Shown here in pieces: positions 1-10,505 of a stretch of DNA of 64,000 nucleotides. The translations under genes and the position numbers were made by a program. How positions within the stretch are numbered: the first letter of the stretch is position 1; every line of letters starts with the position of its first letter. The stretch lies in the NCBI GenBank assembly GCA_027922465.2, contig BQMF02000203.1:310001-374000 (forward strand). The letters run 5' to 3'. Origin of the DNA: Turritopsis dohrnii. Taxonomy: Eukaryota > Cnidaria > Hydrozoa > Anthoathecata > Oceaniidae. Under the pieces are notes generated by a model. It saw nothing but the letters and a program-made list of their open reading frames with translations, was not told the DNA's origin and did no database searches.

Positions 1-434
1 CCACCATTTGTTAGCCCAGCAGTATGAAATAAATAGTTTTTGTTTTAATTAACCTTTCGTTTGTGATATCAGTTTTTAACTTTCACTAATTACTACTATC
101 AGCCGTCCTTATCACCATGCGTTATGCCAATTCATTCATGCTCTATCCGTTAATACAAAATGTTTGCCAAAATATTTGTTCTTCGAAAAGATATTGAAGA
201 AAAACTCAACGATTTGGCTCATTAAATTCATTTTTGTATCCAGTGCTGGACATGTATGATCGTATGCAGCAAATTCGAAACTATCCGGGTTCCTATTACA
301 AGAAAATATTTCATTTGTGTTTATGGTTGAAAAAAAGGGTATGCGTCTTACATTTTACATGGTTGGCAGACCACAATTAACTTCAGAAATTAAATTATTA
401 AAATACTACTTTGCCTCCTTGGTTATTCACATCA
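1..434. other. No gene seen
   Basis: AT-rich sequence with only short chance ORFs. No splice-linked coding segment, RNA gene or repeat partner was recognised. The last four bases (ATCA) are repeated at 835-838 and look like the target duplication of the adjoining element. Confidence 0.5.
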
Positions 435-834
435 GGGAGCTTAAGCAATCACAACGGCAACGAAGACGGCGACGTGTTTAAAACAAAAGCTTGGTTTTCT
501 ATGTGGAATTTGTTTAGAAAGAGAGTCTACCGCTTATGACACCATTGGGAAAATAATTACATCATTAATATGTTTGCACAGTCTGTGCTCAACGTAACAA
601 GTCATGTTTTGAAGTTGTGCTGAGAACGGAGACGTGATTATAGAGATAAGCCGTTTTCTCTTATATAGATTTTATAGTAACTTCATAACTTTCCAGTCGA
701 TATAAATTTATAAATTTAATTGTTTCTCTAACAAAAATAAGTTTTCCAAACTTTTGTTTGGTGGTAATTATTTATTTCGTTGTTTTTGCTCACGTCGTCG
801 TCTACGTTGCCGTTGCAGTTGCTTTAAGCTCTCT
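435..834. mobile_element. Short inverted-repeat transposon (MITE), ~400 bp
   Basis: The left end (GAGCTTAAGCAATCACAACG, then GCAACGAAGACGGCGACGTG) is mirrored at 783-834 by CACGTCGTCGTCTACGTTGC followed by CGTTGCAGTTGCTTTAAGCT. This gives imperfect terminal inverted repeats of about 45 bp. ATCA flanks both ends. The interior has no coding capacity, so it is non-autonomous. The superfamily is not assigned. Confidence 0.7.
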
Positions 835-1244
835 ATCAACTACCTTATTGTAGCTTTATAATTTTCACTCACGTTGTTTGTCCCGTTCAAACTGTTGTTG
901 AAAGGCCCTTGAGAATAGCTTGACAGTGAACTGTCAATGAACAGAGTTTGACACGCATAATTGTTCCTTAATAATGTTCTTTATGTTTCAATGTTATACA
1001 AATCGTGCACTCTTGTTCTTTTGTCAATGAAAAGTTTGTTCACTAATTGGGAGATCAATATGGAGTGTCGTATCAGGATCGTTTTCGTCCATTGCGCTCT
1101 CCAAAGTGTTCCCTACGCATTAAGCCTCAATTGTTCACTACGTAAGACATAAACAATTCCTTTTGTAATGGAACGGTTCGTGTATACTATTAACAAAGAA
1201 TACATTGTTCCTATATCAAAAGGAATGAATAAATGACTCTCTTG
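835..1244. other. No gene seen
   Basis: AT-rich intergenic sequence. The short ORFs here have no recognisable domain or splice partners. Confidence 0.4.
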
Positions 1245-1436
1245 TGTAGCGCAATATGGTATAAACAAGATGCTCTTATGGGCAGAAAGATTTCTGCAAA
1301 ATCTGTTGAAGCATGAAAAATAAAATATGAAATATATGACATTTATGAAATTCGAAAATCTTGCATGATCTAGGTTGGCTCGAACCACCGACCTTTCGGT
1401 CAACAGCCGAGTGCACTAGCCAACTGCGCCACGAAA
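1245..1436 (-). mobile_element. tRNA(Asn)-derived SINE
   Basis: The minus strand from 1436 contains a good Pol III A box (TGGCGCAGTTGG) and B box (GGTTCGAGCC). An anticodon arm has the loop CTGTTGA (anticodon GTT, Asn). The D, anticodon and T arms fold, with one mismatch each in the anticodon and T stems. The acceptor stem does not pair, so this is not a working tRNA. The body that follows (about 1365 down to 1259) recurs without the tRNA head at about 1736-1832, which supports an interspersed SINE rather than a lone tRNA pseudogene. Confidence 0.65.
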
Positions 1437-1649
1437 CCACACGTGTATCTGCATTCTTTTACGAACGTTTTTTGACTCTTCCGTTTACAAAATGTTGAGA
1501 TCTTCTTTTTAGTTAGAAAAGGATGATCACAGTCCAAGGTAGTTATTAGTTTCTTCTATAAATTTTCTTTTTTTACCTTAAAATATATGTCTTAAAATAT
1601 ATTTAATATTGATCAAAGAAGCTTTTGTAAATCTTTCGCTGACATGCAA

Positions 1650-1835
1650 TGCACGGTGCTTTGGTTTCATGTAAATACACGCGCGAGATTTCAAAAAACC
1701 GCTAGGTTTAGACAGTAAGAAAAAAAAGAAGAACAAGATGCCCTGACAGGCATAGGATTTCTGCGAAACCAGCTGAAGCATGATAAAAGAAAGACTAGTG
1801 ACATTCTTCAAATTTAAAGATTGAATGACTTCTAC
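1650..1835. repeat. Second copy of the SINE body and adjoining dispersed repeat
   Basis: The segment at 1736-1832 matches the body of the 1245-1436 SINE (shared ACAAGATGC, GATTTCTGC, TGAAGCATGA). The preceding part, containing AAACCGCTAGGTTT and a purine tract, recurs at about 3770-3865. No tRNA-like promoter head is present here. Confidence 0.5.
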
Positions 1836-1889
1836 AATACAACATCACATTTTTGATGACACACTCCCCAGGAATCCATGAAAGCATAA

Positions 1890-2009
1890 CTGATATATAT
1901 ATATCTATATATCTATATATTATATCTATATATCTATATATTGTCACACTTGACAAAGATTTTTAATAAATCGAAATATTGTGAAAACTCTGTGTGTTTT
2001 TTTTGTACA

Positions 2010-2042
<33 letters not shown>

Positions 2043-2045
2043 GAT
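1890..2045. repeat. TA microsatellite flanking a retroelement-like 3' tail
   Basis: TA/TATC simple repeats bracket a short stem-loop segment ending in ATCGAAATATTGTG. The same GTCGAAATATTGTG ending recurs at about 56595-56625. Stem-loop plus GAAAT ends resemble Penelope-like retroelement tails, but the hammerhead CUGANGA core is not intact here. Confidence 0.35.
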
Positions 2046-2425
2046 CAAAAATAGATAAAACAAAAATAGAACTATATCGTTAATCCCGCTAGAAAGTTTA
2101 TCAACTTTTGTTCATTTTCAGGGATGATGGCAATTTACCTTTTAAAAAGTGTAAATAGGACTTAACTAAAAACAACAGAAGCTTTTACATACAAAGAAAA
2201 GACACATGAAGGCGGATTTAAACACAGCGAATTTTTCGCGCGAAGCTAATTTTTCGCTCGTGGACCATTGTTTTGGAAAAGCCGATTGCGCAATAAAACT
2301 TCGTTTCATCGAATTTTTAGCCGTCTACACAGTAGGAATGAGTTCAACCTTTTCGCTTGTCAAAAATTCGCTTGTGATAGACAACCAATCAAAGTACACA
2401 CAAAATGCTTATTCAGTAATAATTA

Positions 2426-2889
2426 CACGCTTTTTTTTATAAGAACCAGTAAAATCTGACCCGAGGCTGGCTGTTCTTACTTTTTTAGCCTTTTTCAGCC
2501 TGAATTGTTCTTATTTTGTTCTCACCTTTCAGAACACAGCTTCAAATTTCAGCCTCATTTTGTTCTTATATTATAGAACTTCCAGTAAAATTTAAATTAA
2601 TCTTTTTAAAAACAACTGTTTAAAAGCATGATTGCTGTTCGGCAATGACCCGATATGAGTATGCAAGGTAAAAAAAACAAACTTCTAAAGCATTTGCCAG
2701 TGAGTGAATTCACATCATGAGTTGTTCCTATCATGAATTGTTCTTATTTTATAAGAAAATTCAGGCTTAGGCTGTTCTTAATTTTTGAAACATTAATTTG
2801 AGCCTAAGTTTGTTCTTATTTTGTTCTTATGTTTTGGCCAAATCTGAGGCTCATGTTCTTATAAAATTGTTCTTATAAAAAAAAGCGTG
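2426..2889. mobile_element. Tc1/mariner-like MITE, 464 bp, TA target duplication
   Basis: Terminal inverted repeats CACGCTTTTTTTTATAAGAA and TTCTTATAAAAAAAAGCGTG are directly flanked by TA (2424-2425 and 2890-2891). The interior repeats the motif TTGTTCTTATTTTGTTCTTA and is non-coding. The element at 32142-33275 has closely similar ends, so the two are probably one family. Confidence 0.7.
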
Positions 2890-3398
2890 TAATTTAGTAA
2901 TAATTCAGTAATTTTGTAAGTAGCGACTTCTTAAATTTATTCATCTTGTTTGTTTACAACTAGCCATGAAAACAGTAATTCGAGCACCAAAGTTTTGTTT
3001 GTGTAAATCGAGATGAGCGAAAAGAAAAAAAAAACAAACTTTTTCGAAAAACAAAATTAAGAAACAAAGTCAAAGCGAAAAACTCATCAGAAATAGTTTG
3101 TTTAAAACTCACTACGTATCTACCTACTTAATCTAGCTACTAAGCATTTAAAAATATAGCTTTTAAAAAGTTTAACTGTGAACGGCTTCGATAAATTTTT
3201 CCAACTGCAAGAGATGTTACCAACAACGAACTTTTAAAATCATAAGTTTTTGCAAGCGATGCTTTGAATTTGGTGGAACTGAAGTTCTCCATTGTGTTTT
3301 TAGTGAGAGAAATGTCTTTTTCTTTCGTGAAAAAGTGGCAAAACACTTTAGAACGTGTATAAAAAATGTATTTATTTATAATAACAATTTTAAAAAAC

Positions 3399-3434
3399 TA
3401 ACTAAGCTTTTCGGACGAATCCATCATCAGGTTA
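3399..3434 (-). ncRNA. Candidate type I hammerhead ribozyme, left arm
   Basis: The minus strand reads UAAC-CUGAUGA-U-GGA-UUCG-UCC-GAAA-AGCUU-A/GUUA. The catalytic core CUGAUGA and GAAA are intact. Stem II is GGA/UCC closed by a UUCG loop. Stem III is the palindrome AAGCUU, and stem I is UAAC/GUUA. Cleavage is predicted after A3403. Very short palindromic stem III is known from Penelope-type hammerheads, which act as dimers. Activity is inferred only. Confidence 0.65.
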
Positions 3435-3652
3435 TAAACAAGTGAATGATGTGAAAAAATTAATCTTAAAATTGTAAAAATGCGTAAATGGCTAAAACAT
3501 TTGTAACAAAAGGAAGGTGCTAAAAAGTGTCGCAGAAGGACAGTAGACAGTATGACGCTGTATGGCAATAAAACTACTAGTTTTATTGCCATACAGCGTA
3601 TTGCCATACAGCGTATTGCCATATAAATTTTTTCACATCATTCACTTGTATA

Positions 3653-3688
3653 TAACCTGATGATGCATTCGTCCGAAAAGCTTAGTTA
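3653..3688 (+). ncRNA. Candidate type I hammerhead ribozyme, right arm
   Basis: The core CUGAUGA (3657-3663), GAAA (3675-3678), palindromic stem III AAGCUU and stem I UAAC/GUUA are all intact. Stem II is GCA/UCC, with one mismatch relative to the left-arm copy. Predicted cleavage follows A3684. Confidence 0.55.
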
Positions 3689-3769
3689 GTTTTTTAAAAT
3701 TGTTATTATAAATAAATATATTTTTTATACACTACAAAATGGCGATTTGCTTACAATACTTAAGAACGT

Positions 3770-3865
3770 TTTCGCAGCTTTCATGTAAAGGCACTCACGA
3801 AATTTAAAAAAACCGCTAGGTTTGGACAGCAGAAAAAAACAAGAAATGCTTTGCATATTTACAAA
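3770..3865. repeat. Dispersed repeat copy related to 1650-1740
   Basis: Shares TTTCATGTAAA, a CACGAAATTT-like stretch and AACCGCTAGGTTT with the 1650-1740 segment. Non-coding. Confidence 0.4.
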
Positions 3866-4429
3866 TCGCGTTAAGGAGGACTTTTAGATCAACATAAAAA
3901 ATTATATGTGTATGTGCACGTAACTGCTGAATTTTCTGAATTCGATAATGCTGCCAATCTTCCTGACAAACTTCCTAAATCACAAGCACAAAAAGAAAAA
4001 CATTGATTTGGTGATGCAAAATTCACCCATACCAAAACTAACATAACCGAAATCAGACATTTGTGCTGTGAATATAAGTTATTAAGGTATAAGTTACAAT
4101 TTATTTTGTTTGATAATGTGGCAGGTTCCATGTTCTTTATTTACAAACATTCTTGACCTGAATTGACTTCAAGACCAGTATATCAAAACTTTTTATAAAA
4201 TTCTAAAAAAAATTGAATGATTTTTCCTTATTTTTTCAAAACCCACTTTTTCATTTTTCACAAAATATACTAGACGAAAGAGCTTGAAAATGGCTTTCCA
4301 TTGATGTAAAAATTATTTTGAAATTCGGTATATTCATTTTAAAAAAACAACTTTAAAATTTCACAACACACTGTATGTATGTGTATATCTTCCTAATTAC
4401 GAAAGGACTTCCTACATTGTAGACATATA

Positions 4430-4578
4430 AAGTAAACGACATCATGAACAATGCATGATTATGGAATGCCATAGCTGCCATAAGTGATCTTCTGATGTTC
4501 TGCGCAGTAGTAATTTTGTTTTGCCCAGTAGAAATTTCGTTATGCGCAGTAGTGATTTCATTTGGCGCTGTAATAAAA
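4430..4578. repeat. Left part of an interspersed repeat split by the 4579-5611 insertion
   Basis: Matches the reverse complement of about 9625-9730 (shared GAATGCCATAGCTGCCATAA and GCGCAGTAGTGATTTCATTT). It continues after the insertion at 5621-5720. Non-coding; superfamily unknown. Confidence 0.6.
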
Positions 4579-5611
4579 CGTACTTGATAAAACATGAACC
4601 GACCAGAACCAACCAGAACCGACCAGAACCCAGCAGGAACCGACCAGAACCCAGCAGGAACCCACCAAGAACCGACCAGAACCCAGCAGAGACCCATCAA
4701 TACAGACCCTGCAAACGGGACCCAGGACCCTAAAAATCAAAGGCGAGACCCAGGACCCAGGACTCAAACAATTCTCTTGAAAAGATATATATTAACACAC
4801 AGCCTTTTATTTTTAATGAGAAAATGATTTGACACTTTTTGTTAAAAGAAGTATTGATTAACATTTACATTATCACACGTGACTCCAGCTTTGAAGTTAA
4901 CAAGAAAGAATTCACAGTTCTCCGAGCTACAATTGTATAAGGGAGAAAGGATCTGAATCTGGTGTGTCCCACCTATCACATATAGGCTCCCTGGTCTTGG
5001 GTCCCACCTGTTGTATGTAGGGTTGGGAGTCCCGATTCCCGGAACCCACTTTTCCAGTAGGCCTTTTACCACGTTACAAAAAATCACCCACACGATTATT
5101 TAAGTTAGTAGTGCACAAATAAATTTTAATACTTCACGATATCACACTGGTGATATTGGTGACTGGTGTCTAGGAAATTACTGCACTTTCAAATAGATCC
5201 ACTTTGCAAAGCTGAAAAACTACATTGCAATACATTATTATTACGCAACTCGACACAATCAAGAGAATTGTTTGTTTAGAGAAATTTTGTGCACACTTCG
5301 GCACCCATATCCCGGGTCTGACTTTTGATTTGAGAGTCCTAGGTCCTGGGTCCCACCTTTGATGTAAAGATCCCTGGTCCCACCCTTGATTTTAGGGTCT
5401 CGGGTCTCGGGTCTCGGGTCCCACTTTTGATTTTAGTGTCGCGGGACGCGGCTCCCACCTTTGATTTTATGGTCCTGGGTCCCGTTTGCAGGGTCCGTAT
5501 TGGTATGTCTCTGCTGGGTTCTGGTCGGTTCTTGGTGGGTTCCTGCTGGGTTCTGGTGGGTTCCTGCTGGGTTCTGGTCGGTTCTGGTCGGTTCATGTTT
5601 TATAAAGTACG
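4579..5611. mobile_element. Mutator-like (9-bp TSD) element with GC-rich tandem-repeat arms
   Basis: Ends CGTACTTGATAAAACATGAA and TTCATGTTTTATAAAGTACG are inverted repeats that extend about 180-270 bp inward. Each arm consists of a ~21-bp tandem repeat (GACCAGAACCCAGCAGGAACC-like units) and GGGTCCCACCTTTGATTTT-like units. GTAATAAAA (9 bp) is duplicated at 4570-4578 and 5612-5620. The same site without insertion is seen in the related repeat near 9630. The 9-bp duplication and long structured arms fit MULE elements. No transposase is present; proline/arginine-rich ORFs across the arms are repeat translations, not genes. Confidence 0.7.
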
Positions 5612-5620
5612 GTAATAAAA

Positions 5621-5995
5621 ACGTATTGCGATGTAGTATTTCTGTATTGCAAGGTGGATCTACTTGAAAGCGCAGTAATTTCCTTGACTTGCACAGTAAA
5701 CAAGTCATATTGTGCACTACTTAAATCGTTACTGGTGGTAGATAAGTCGTTAGGTGTGGTAGTTAAACCGTTAAGTAGTAGATAAATCGTTAGGTGGTAG
5801 ATAAATCGTTAGGTGGTAGACAAATTGTTACGTGGTAGATAAATTGTTACGTGGTAGATAAATTGTTACGTGGTAGATAAATTGTTACGTGGTAGATAAA
5901 TTGTTACGTGGTAGATAAATTGTTACGTGGTAGCTAGATAAATTGTTACGTGGTAGATAAATCGTTATGTGGTAGATAAACCGTTACGTCCCTCC
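5621..5995. repeat. Repeat right part and 19-bp tandem array
   Basis: After the repeat body (to about 5720) comes a tandem array of 19-bp units (TACGTGGTAGATAAATTGT) with about a dozen variable copies to about 5990. The inverted counterpart array is at 9218-9527. Confidence 0.75.
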
Positions 5996-5999
5996 TCCA

Positions 6000-7800
6000 C
6001 TTATGTTTTCTCAACACTCTCCAGTGCTATATTCACATCCCAGAATAGAATGCGACGTAATTATAGTTTATGAGAAGCGAATCGCAAAGATTTGTGCAGC
6101 AAATAATTTTTCTCTTAAAAGTACTACGTGCTTAAGCAATGTTTGTAATGACGTAATTTACACAAAGGTTTATTCAATATCAAAATGAAATAAAGACAAA
6201 TTCTGACGTATGAAACATCCACAAGAGAGAACAAAAGAAACATGTGGAAAACTATTACATCAACCAATCAACCTGCTGCTATGATGGGTGTTGCTAATCT
6301 ACGACACCAATCACAAGAAAACAAATAAAGTAACAATAAAAATAAGGAAACAAAATTTAAAGAATTCGTTTGGAATTTTTGTTGAAACTAACTTTTGTGG
6401 AATTTCTACGATGGCTATTTCTGTCTAAAAAATCTCTGAAAAAAAATTTATTTTGTAAAAAATAATAAACAAATTCTGAGTGATCATCGAGAGTGATACA
6501 AAAGAACCATTTAGAGAGTGATGTATTTAATCAAATTTTACGGTCAAGTCCTTCTTAGTGTTGCGCGTAAAAAACCACGTAGAGGCGAGAGACTTTTTTT
6601 AACGATTAGTATAAAAGCACGTGGTGTGACGTCAGTTCATTTGAGCATATCATGGGGGAACCGTTGCATTGCAGACCCAATCGAACGTGACGTTTTTATC
6701 TCGGGAACCAATAGGGATAACTGTCGTTTTTTGGGGTCAGCGATACATGGGTTGGGGTGACGAAAGTTTTGGGTCTAAATGATATGACATCAAAATCTTT
6801 GATCGACAATATCTCTGTAACGGTTGATCGTAGCGTTTGCCCCACACGAAACGTAAGACTCTGTATCCAGTATGCATTGCAGTAAACGTTAATTTCCTTT
6901 CTCATCAAGCAAAACGAATCCGGACAAAGACACGTCCTCTGGACGTCGGGAACAAAACAGGACGGAAAGAGAACGCCCATAGGAGGCCCTGTTATATATA
7001 GAATATAAAAGCCAGATTTATTTATTTATAAAAAATAAAATAAGCTTTTCCTTCTTCAATGCATTATACAAGTTTACTTTTTATTGCCACGCATATTTCC
7101 AAAATTCTCAATGATTTCCTCGACATGTTTGAAGAATACTGATTCCAAGTGTAATCTTTCCTATATTCAAAATAGAGCCAGATGGCACAAAACGGTAGCA
7201 GCAAAATTACTTGTTAAAAAAAATACTTTCGACATTTTACTGAAAGTTTTAAAAAGTTCTTTAAAGCTTCTTTTTTGAGATATCTTACTGGTGGAAAACA
7301 GGCATAAACGATAAAAATGTTGTTTGTTTAAAATTACTAGTTGGTGTAAATAGGGTCTAATCGTAAAACAACAGCAAATTGATTTATTACAAGACAAAAG
7401 AATTTACGAAGAAAAAACACGCGTTTCTTTATGCTTTTAATTATAATTTCTTGAAACTGAAGATGAACTCGAGCAAATAACTGCCTTTTTGAAATGGATT
7501 TTTGAGATAGCTAATAAACGTATAAGTTAATGAGAAAGTCTGAACTGAGCTTTACTAACAAGAAAAACATCTATTTTCAAGTACCAAAGTACACTCAGTA
7601 CCATAAGTAACTAAAAGTCCCAGTTTTATGTAGACCTATTTGGTTAATATCCATTCCTTCATGAATTGTGATAAAAAATCAAAGAAAAAGCTTTAGAAGT
7701 TTGAGATGTAAAACTTTTGAAAATTCAAAAGGCTGCGTTCTTTCATTAGAATTTATATTGAGTTTTTTGTGAAGTCTCACAGTCTCCAAATCGTAGACTA
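6000..7800. other. No gene recognised
   Basis: Non-coding. It holds only short ORFs without domains. The stretch at 6590-6960 is less AT-rich than its surroundings but no repeat partner or protein was recognised. Confidence 0.4.
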
Positions 7801-7804
7801 ATTG

Positions 7805-9115
7805 CCATTCCGGCCGGAGTAGTAGGAGTAGGAGATGGCGTTAGATAGTGGACAAAATTCAGAATGATTAACTGGTATACAAAATATTTGATTAGAAAAT
7901 AATTTTTTTTCTTCTTGAAATTTCAAATGGGACATTAAAACTAAATTAATAAATGGGACATTTTATAAAGTTTATAAAGTTCTATGATAATCTAATCTTT
8001 CTGGATTGCCAATTTGGAAAAAATTAATTTCAAAAACTATTGTTTGAAGATGTTTTGAAAAAAGTCGTATTTTGATACTTTACTTTGAAGGAAAACTATT
8101 TTTTTTAATTATTTCATATTTCAAATTGTTGTCAAGCAATTTTGTAACGCAGTCTTGGAATTAATTTATTTCAAAAAGGCATTTTAAAAAGTTATCATTT
8201 TCAAAACTATCATGGCACGGTTGCCTCAGTATCGAAAATTCCGCCCATTTGCGTCGGTAAAATATACATAAATTTGAAAGTATGGTGCAAATAAAAATGG
8301 CGACTGATCCACGTGTTTCACCTGAAGAGTTATGCTCTTCGCATATGCCAAAATCGCTCACCGAACCAGTTTTAGGACAAGTTCATTATCAACCTCAAGG
8401 CGATATCATTGCAGCTGATGATTCCTATGAGGTTGACTTTGACGGCCCAATAAACACTAATGATGAAACAGGGGTCGAAACTGTTGTCATAAAAGAAATG
8501 TCGTTTATTTCAAGAAATAAATGTTATGGAGGTGTCAGAAAGTTTTGGCGCCGACATCTTCATGAAAGCACTACTGATAGCCCAGCGTGTCGTTGTTCTT
8601 GTTCATCCGTCATCTTGAGAATATAGCATGCTTGATGAAAGCGTTTATTCTGCAGACTGCTGAGTACACGCCCGAAATTACACCCTCCAGCTACAGCCCG
8701 CGCACAATCTGTTGAAATGACATTTCAAATTGATGTTTTAAAACATCAATTTGAAAATAGAACTTTTCAAGTTAAAAAGTAATCGGGAAATGACAATTTA
8801 AAATACTTATTTCAAGTAAAAATTAATCAGCGTTGGAGAAGTTTTTGTCAATTTGAAAAAGAACACTATGGAAAAAATTTGTTCTTTTACAAAACTTTAA
8901 ATATGAAAAGAATGTCATTCTGGTAAACATTTTTCTCCAAAATTACACAATTGAAGATAGCGTCTTTCTAAAAAACAATCTGAAAGAAATATACTTCAAA
9001 ATGTTAAAATTGAATAGCATATTATTTTAATTTAGAAGAAACATTTCATCTATCGTAATCATTCTGAATTTTGTCCGCCATCTAACGCCATATTAGGAGG
9101 AGTAGGAGTCCACGG
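7805..9115. mobile_element. Probable DNA transposon bounded by ~35-bp inverted repeats
   Basis: GGCGTTAGATAGTGGACAAA ATTCAGAATGATTA at about 7837-7870 is mirrored by TAATCATTCTGAATTTTGTC at 9056-9075 followed by CGCCATCTAACGCC. Purine-rich GGAGTAGTAGGAGTAGG and GGAGGAGTAGGAGTCC lie just outside these. The exact termini and target duplication were not resolved. Confidence 0.5.
8282..8626 (+). CDS. Unrecognised ORF inside the 7.8-9.1 kb element
   Basis: 114-codon ORF. An in-frame ATG at codon 6 (AAAATGGCGACTG) has a better start context. The first ~80 residues are acidic and the tail is basic and cysteine-containing. No family was recognised. It lies between inverted repeats, so it may be a transposon exon or a captured fragment. 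It may equally be a chance ORF. Confidence 0.25.
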   Translation: MVQIKMATDPRVSPEELCSSHMPKSLTEPVLGQVHYQPQGDIIAADDSYEVDFDGPINTNDETGVETVVIKEMSFISRNKCYGGVRKFWRRHLHESTTDSPACRCSCSSVILRI

Positions 9116-9217
9116 GTGTTTTGATACTGTATCTGCTTTCGCTGCTAGTCTTTCATTTATGAAAAAACAAAGACGGTGAAGGGCTTTTTGCTCCTATTTT
9201 ATTCTACGATGAAGGGA

Positions 9218-9730
9218 CCTCCACGTAACAATTTATCTACCACGTAACAATTTATCTACCACCTAACGATTTATCTACCACGTAACGATTTATCTACTAC
9301 GTAACCATTTATCTACTACATAACGATTTATCTACCACGTAACAATTTATCTACCACGTAACAATCTATCTACTACGTAACGATTTATCTACTATGTAAC
9401 CATTTATCTACCACGTAACGATTTATCTACCACGTAACAATTTATCTACCACGTAACGATTTATCTACTACGTAACGGTTTAACTACCACACCTAACGAC
9501 TTATCTACCACCACGTAACGATTAAAGTAGTGCACAATATGACTTGTTTACTGCGCAAGTCAAGGAAATTACTGCGCTTTCAAGTAGATCCACCTTGCAA
9601 TACAGAAATACTACATCGCAATACGTTTTTATTACAGCGCCAAATGAAATCACTACTGCGCATAACGAAATTTCTACTGCGCAGAACATCAGAAGACCAC
9701 TTATGGCAGCTATGGCATTCCATACATGAT
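9218..9730. repeat. Inverted copy of the tandem array and interspersed repeat
   Basis: Positions 9218-9527 are a tandem array of ~19-bp units (ACGTAACAATTTATCTACC and variants). Positions 9528-9730 are the reverse complement of the repeat at 4430-4578 plus 5621-5720, here uninterrupted. The pair could be two copies or the inverted ends of one ~5.3-kb composite (4.4-9.7 kb). Confidence 0.7.
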
Positions 9731-9894
9731 TCAAACTTACTGCACGAATATACAATGTGTCCACCAGAAAGTGGGCAGCTAACTTTCAATAAACTTATCT
9801 TTTGTTTTTCGTGCTTGTTTTTTTCAATTTTTATATTAACAGAAAGAAAATGTTTTGCTCTTTCTAAATATATGACCCTTTTCATAGAAAAAAA

Positions 9895-10390
9895 AATCGG
9901 TGAAAAGTTTTCGTCGGTTATAAAATTTCGCCGGTGAAAAGTGACGAATTTTTTCTGAAATTTCGTCACTTTTAACCGATGAAAAGTTTTAACCCTCTTT
10001 CAGAAGAAAACAGCTTTTCAGTGTTTTTACTTATATTTGACAAAACAAATGCTAATCAATAGTGTTTTTTTCTTCATTTTCAAGACATTCTTCGCTTTCT
10101 TCTTCCTCTTCTAGTACCTCAGTACTGGTACGTTCTATTTCAAGGTCAATTTCAAAATCACTCTTATCATTTTTCTTATCTTTCCTCCTAATACCTCCTT
10201 TTTATGGCTTCAAATATGACTTTAGAAGGGTCTGTCGACTTCAAACACGAATAAAAACACGTAAAATAGAAAATTCAATTTTGGTGAAAAATTTCGTCGG
10301 ACAAAATTCTTCGTCAGTTATAAAATTTCGTCGGTCAAAACATTTCGTCGGTTATAAAATTTCGCCGGTGAAGAGTGACATTGTACATTG
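9895..10390. repeat. Cluster of CGTCGGTTATAAAATTTCG motifs
   Basis: The motif TTATAAAATTTCGYCGGT recurs at 9919 and twice at 10319-10370. A hairpin occurs at about 9931-9983 (GGTGAAAAGTGACGAA with TTTCGTCACTTTTAACC). It looks like a small degraded inverted-repeat element. The long ORF across it has no domain. Confidence 0.4.
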
Positions 10391-10505
10391 TCTTTATCCA
10401 AACTTGAAAGAACATAATGAAGTATTCGGTTTGAAAGGTGTTTTACAGTTACATCTTTTGTTGAAGCGAAAAAACGTTAGAGTAGAGAACAGATATAACG
10501 AATGT

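Larger units (their letters stand above)
3352..3736. mobile_element. Fold-back element with opposed hammerhead motifs
   Basis: Arms 3353-3460 and 3629-3735 are near-identical inverted repeats of about 107 bp. The loop contains the palindrome CTGTATGGCAATAAAAC/GTTTTATTGCCATACAG around ACTAGT, plus a short tandem repeat of GTATTGCCATACAGC. Each arm carries a hammerhead-ribozyme motif, as found in Penelope-like elements and retrozymes. No reverse transcriptase is present, so this is a non-autonomous or rearranged copy. Confidence 0.65.

Noticed and set aside
1361..1436. Functional tRNA-Asn gene
   Set aside because: Acceptor stem does not pair and there is a repeated SINE body downstream.
1945..1985. 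Hammerhead ribozyme
   Set aside because: Stem-loop and GAAAUAUUG are present, but the CUGANGA core is missing.
4521..4827. Proline/arginine/threonine-rich ORFs in several frames on both strands
   Set aside because: They translate the 21-bp tandem repeats of the Mutator-like arms; all frames stay open because the unit is a multiple of three.
9230..9527. CRISPR-like array
   Set aside because: Contiguous 19-bp tandem units with no unique spacers, in a eukaryotic repeat context.
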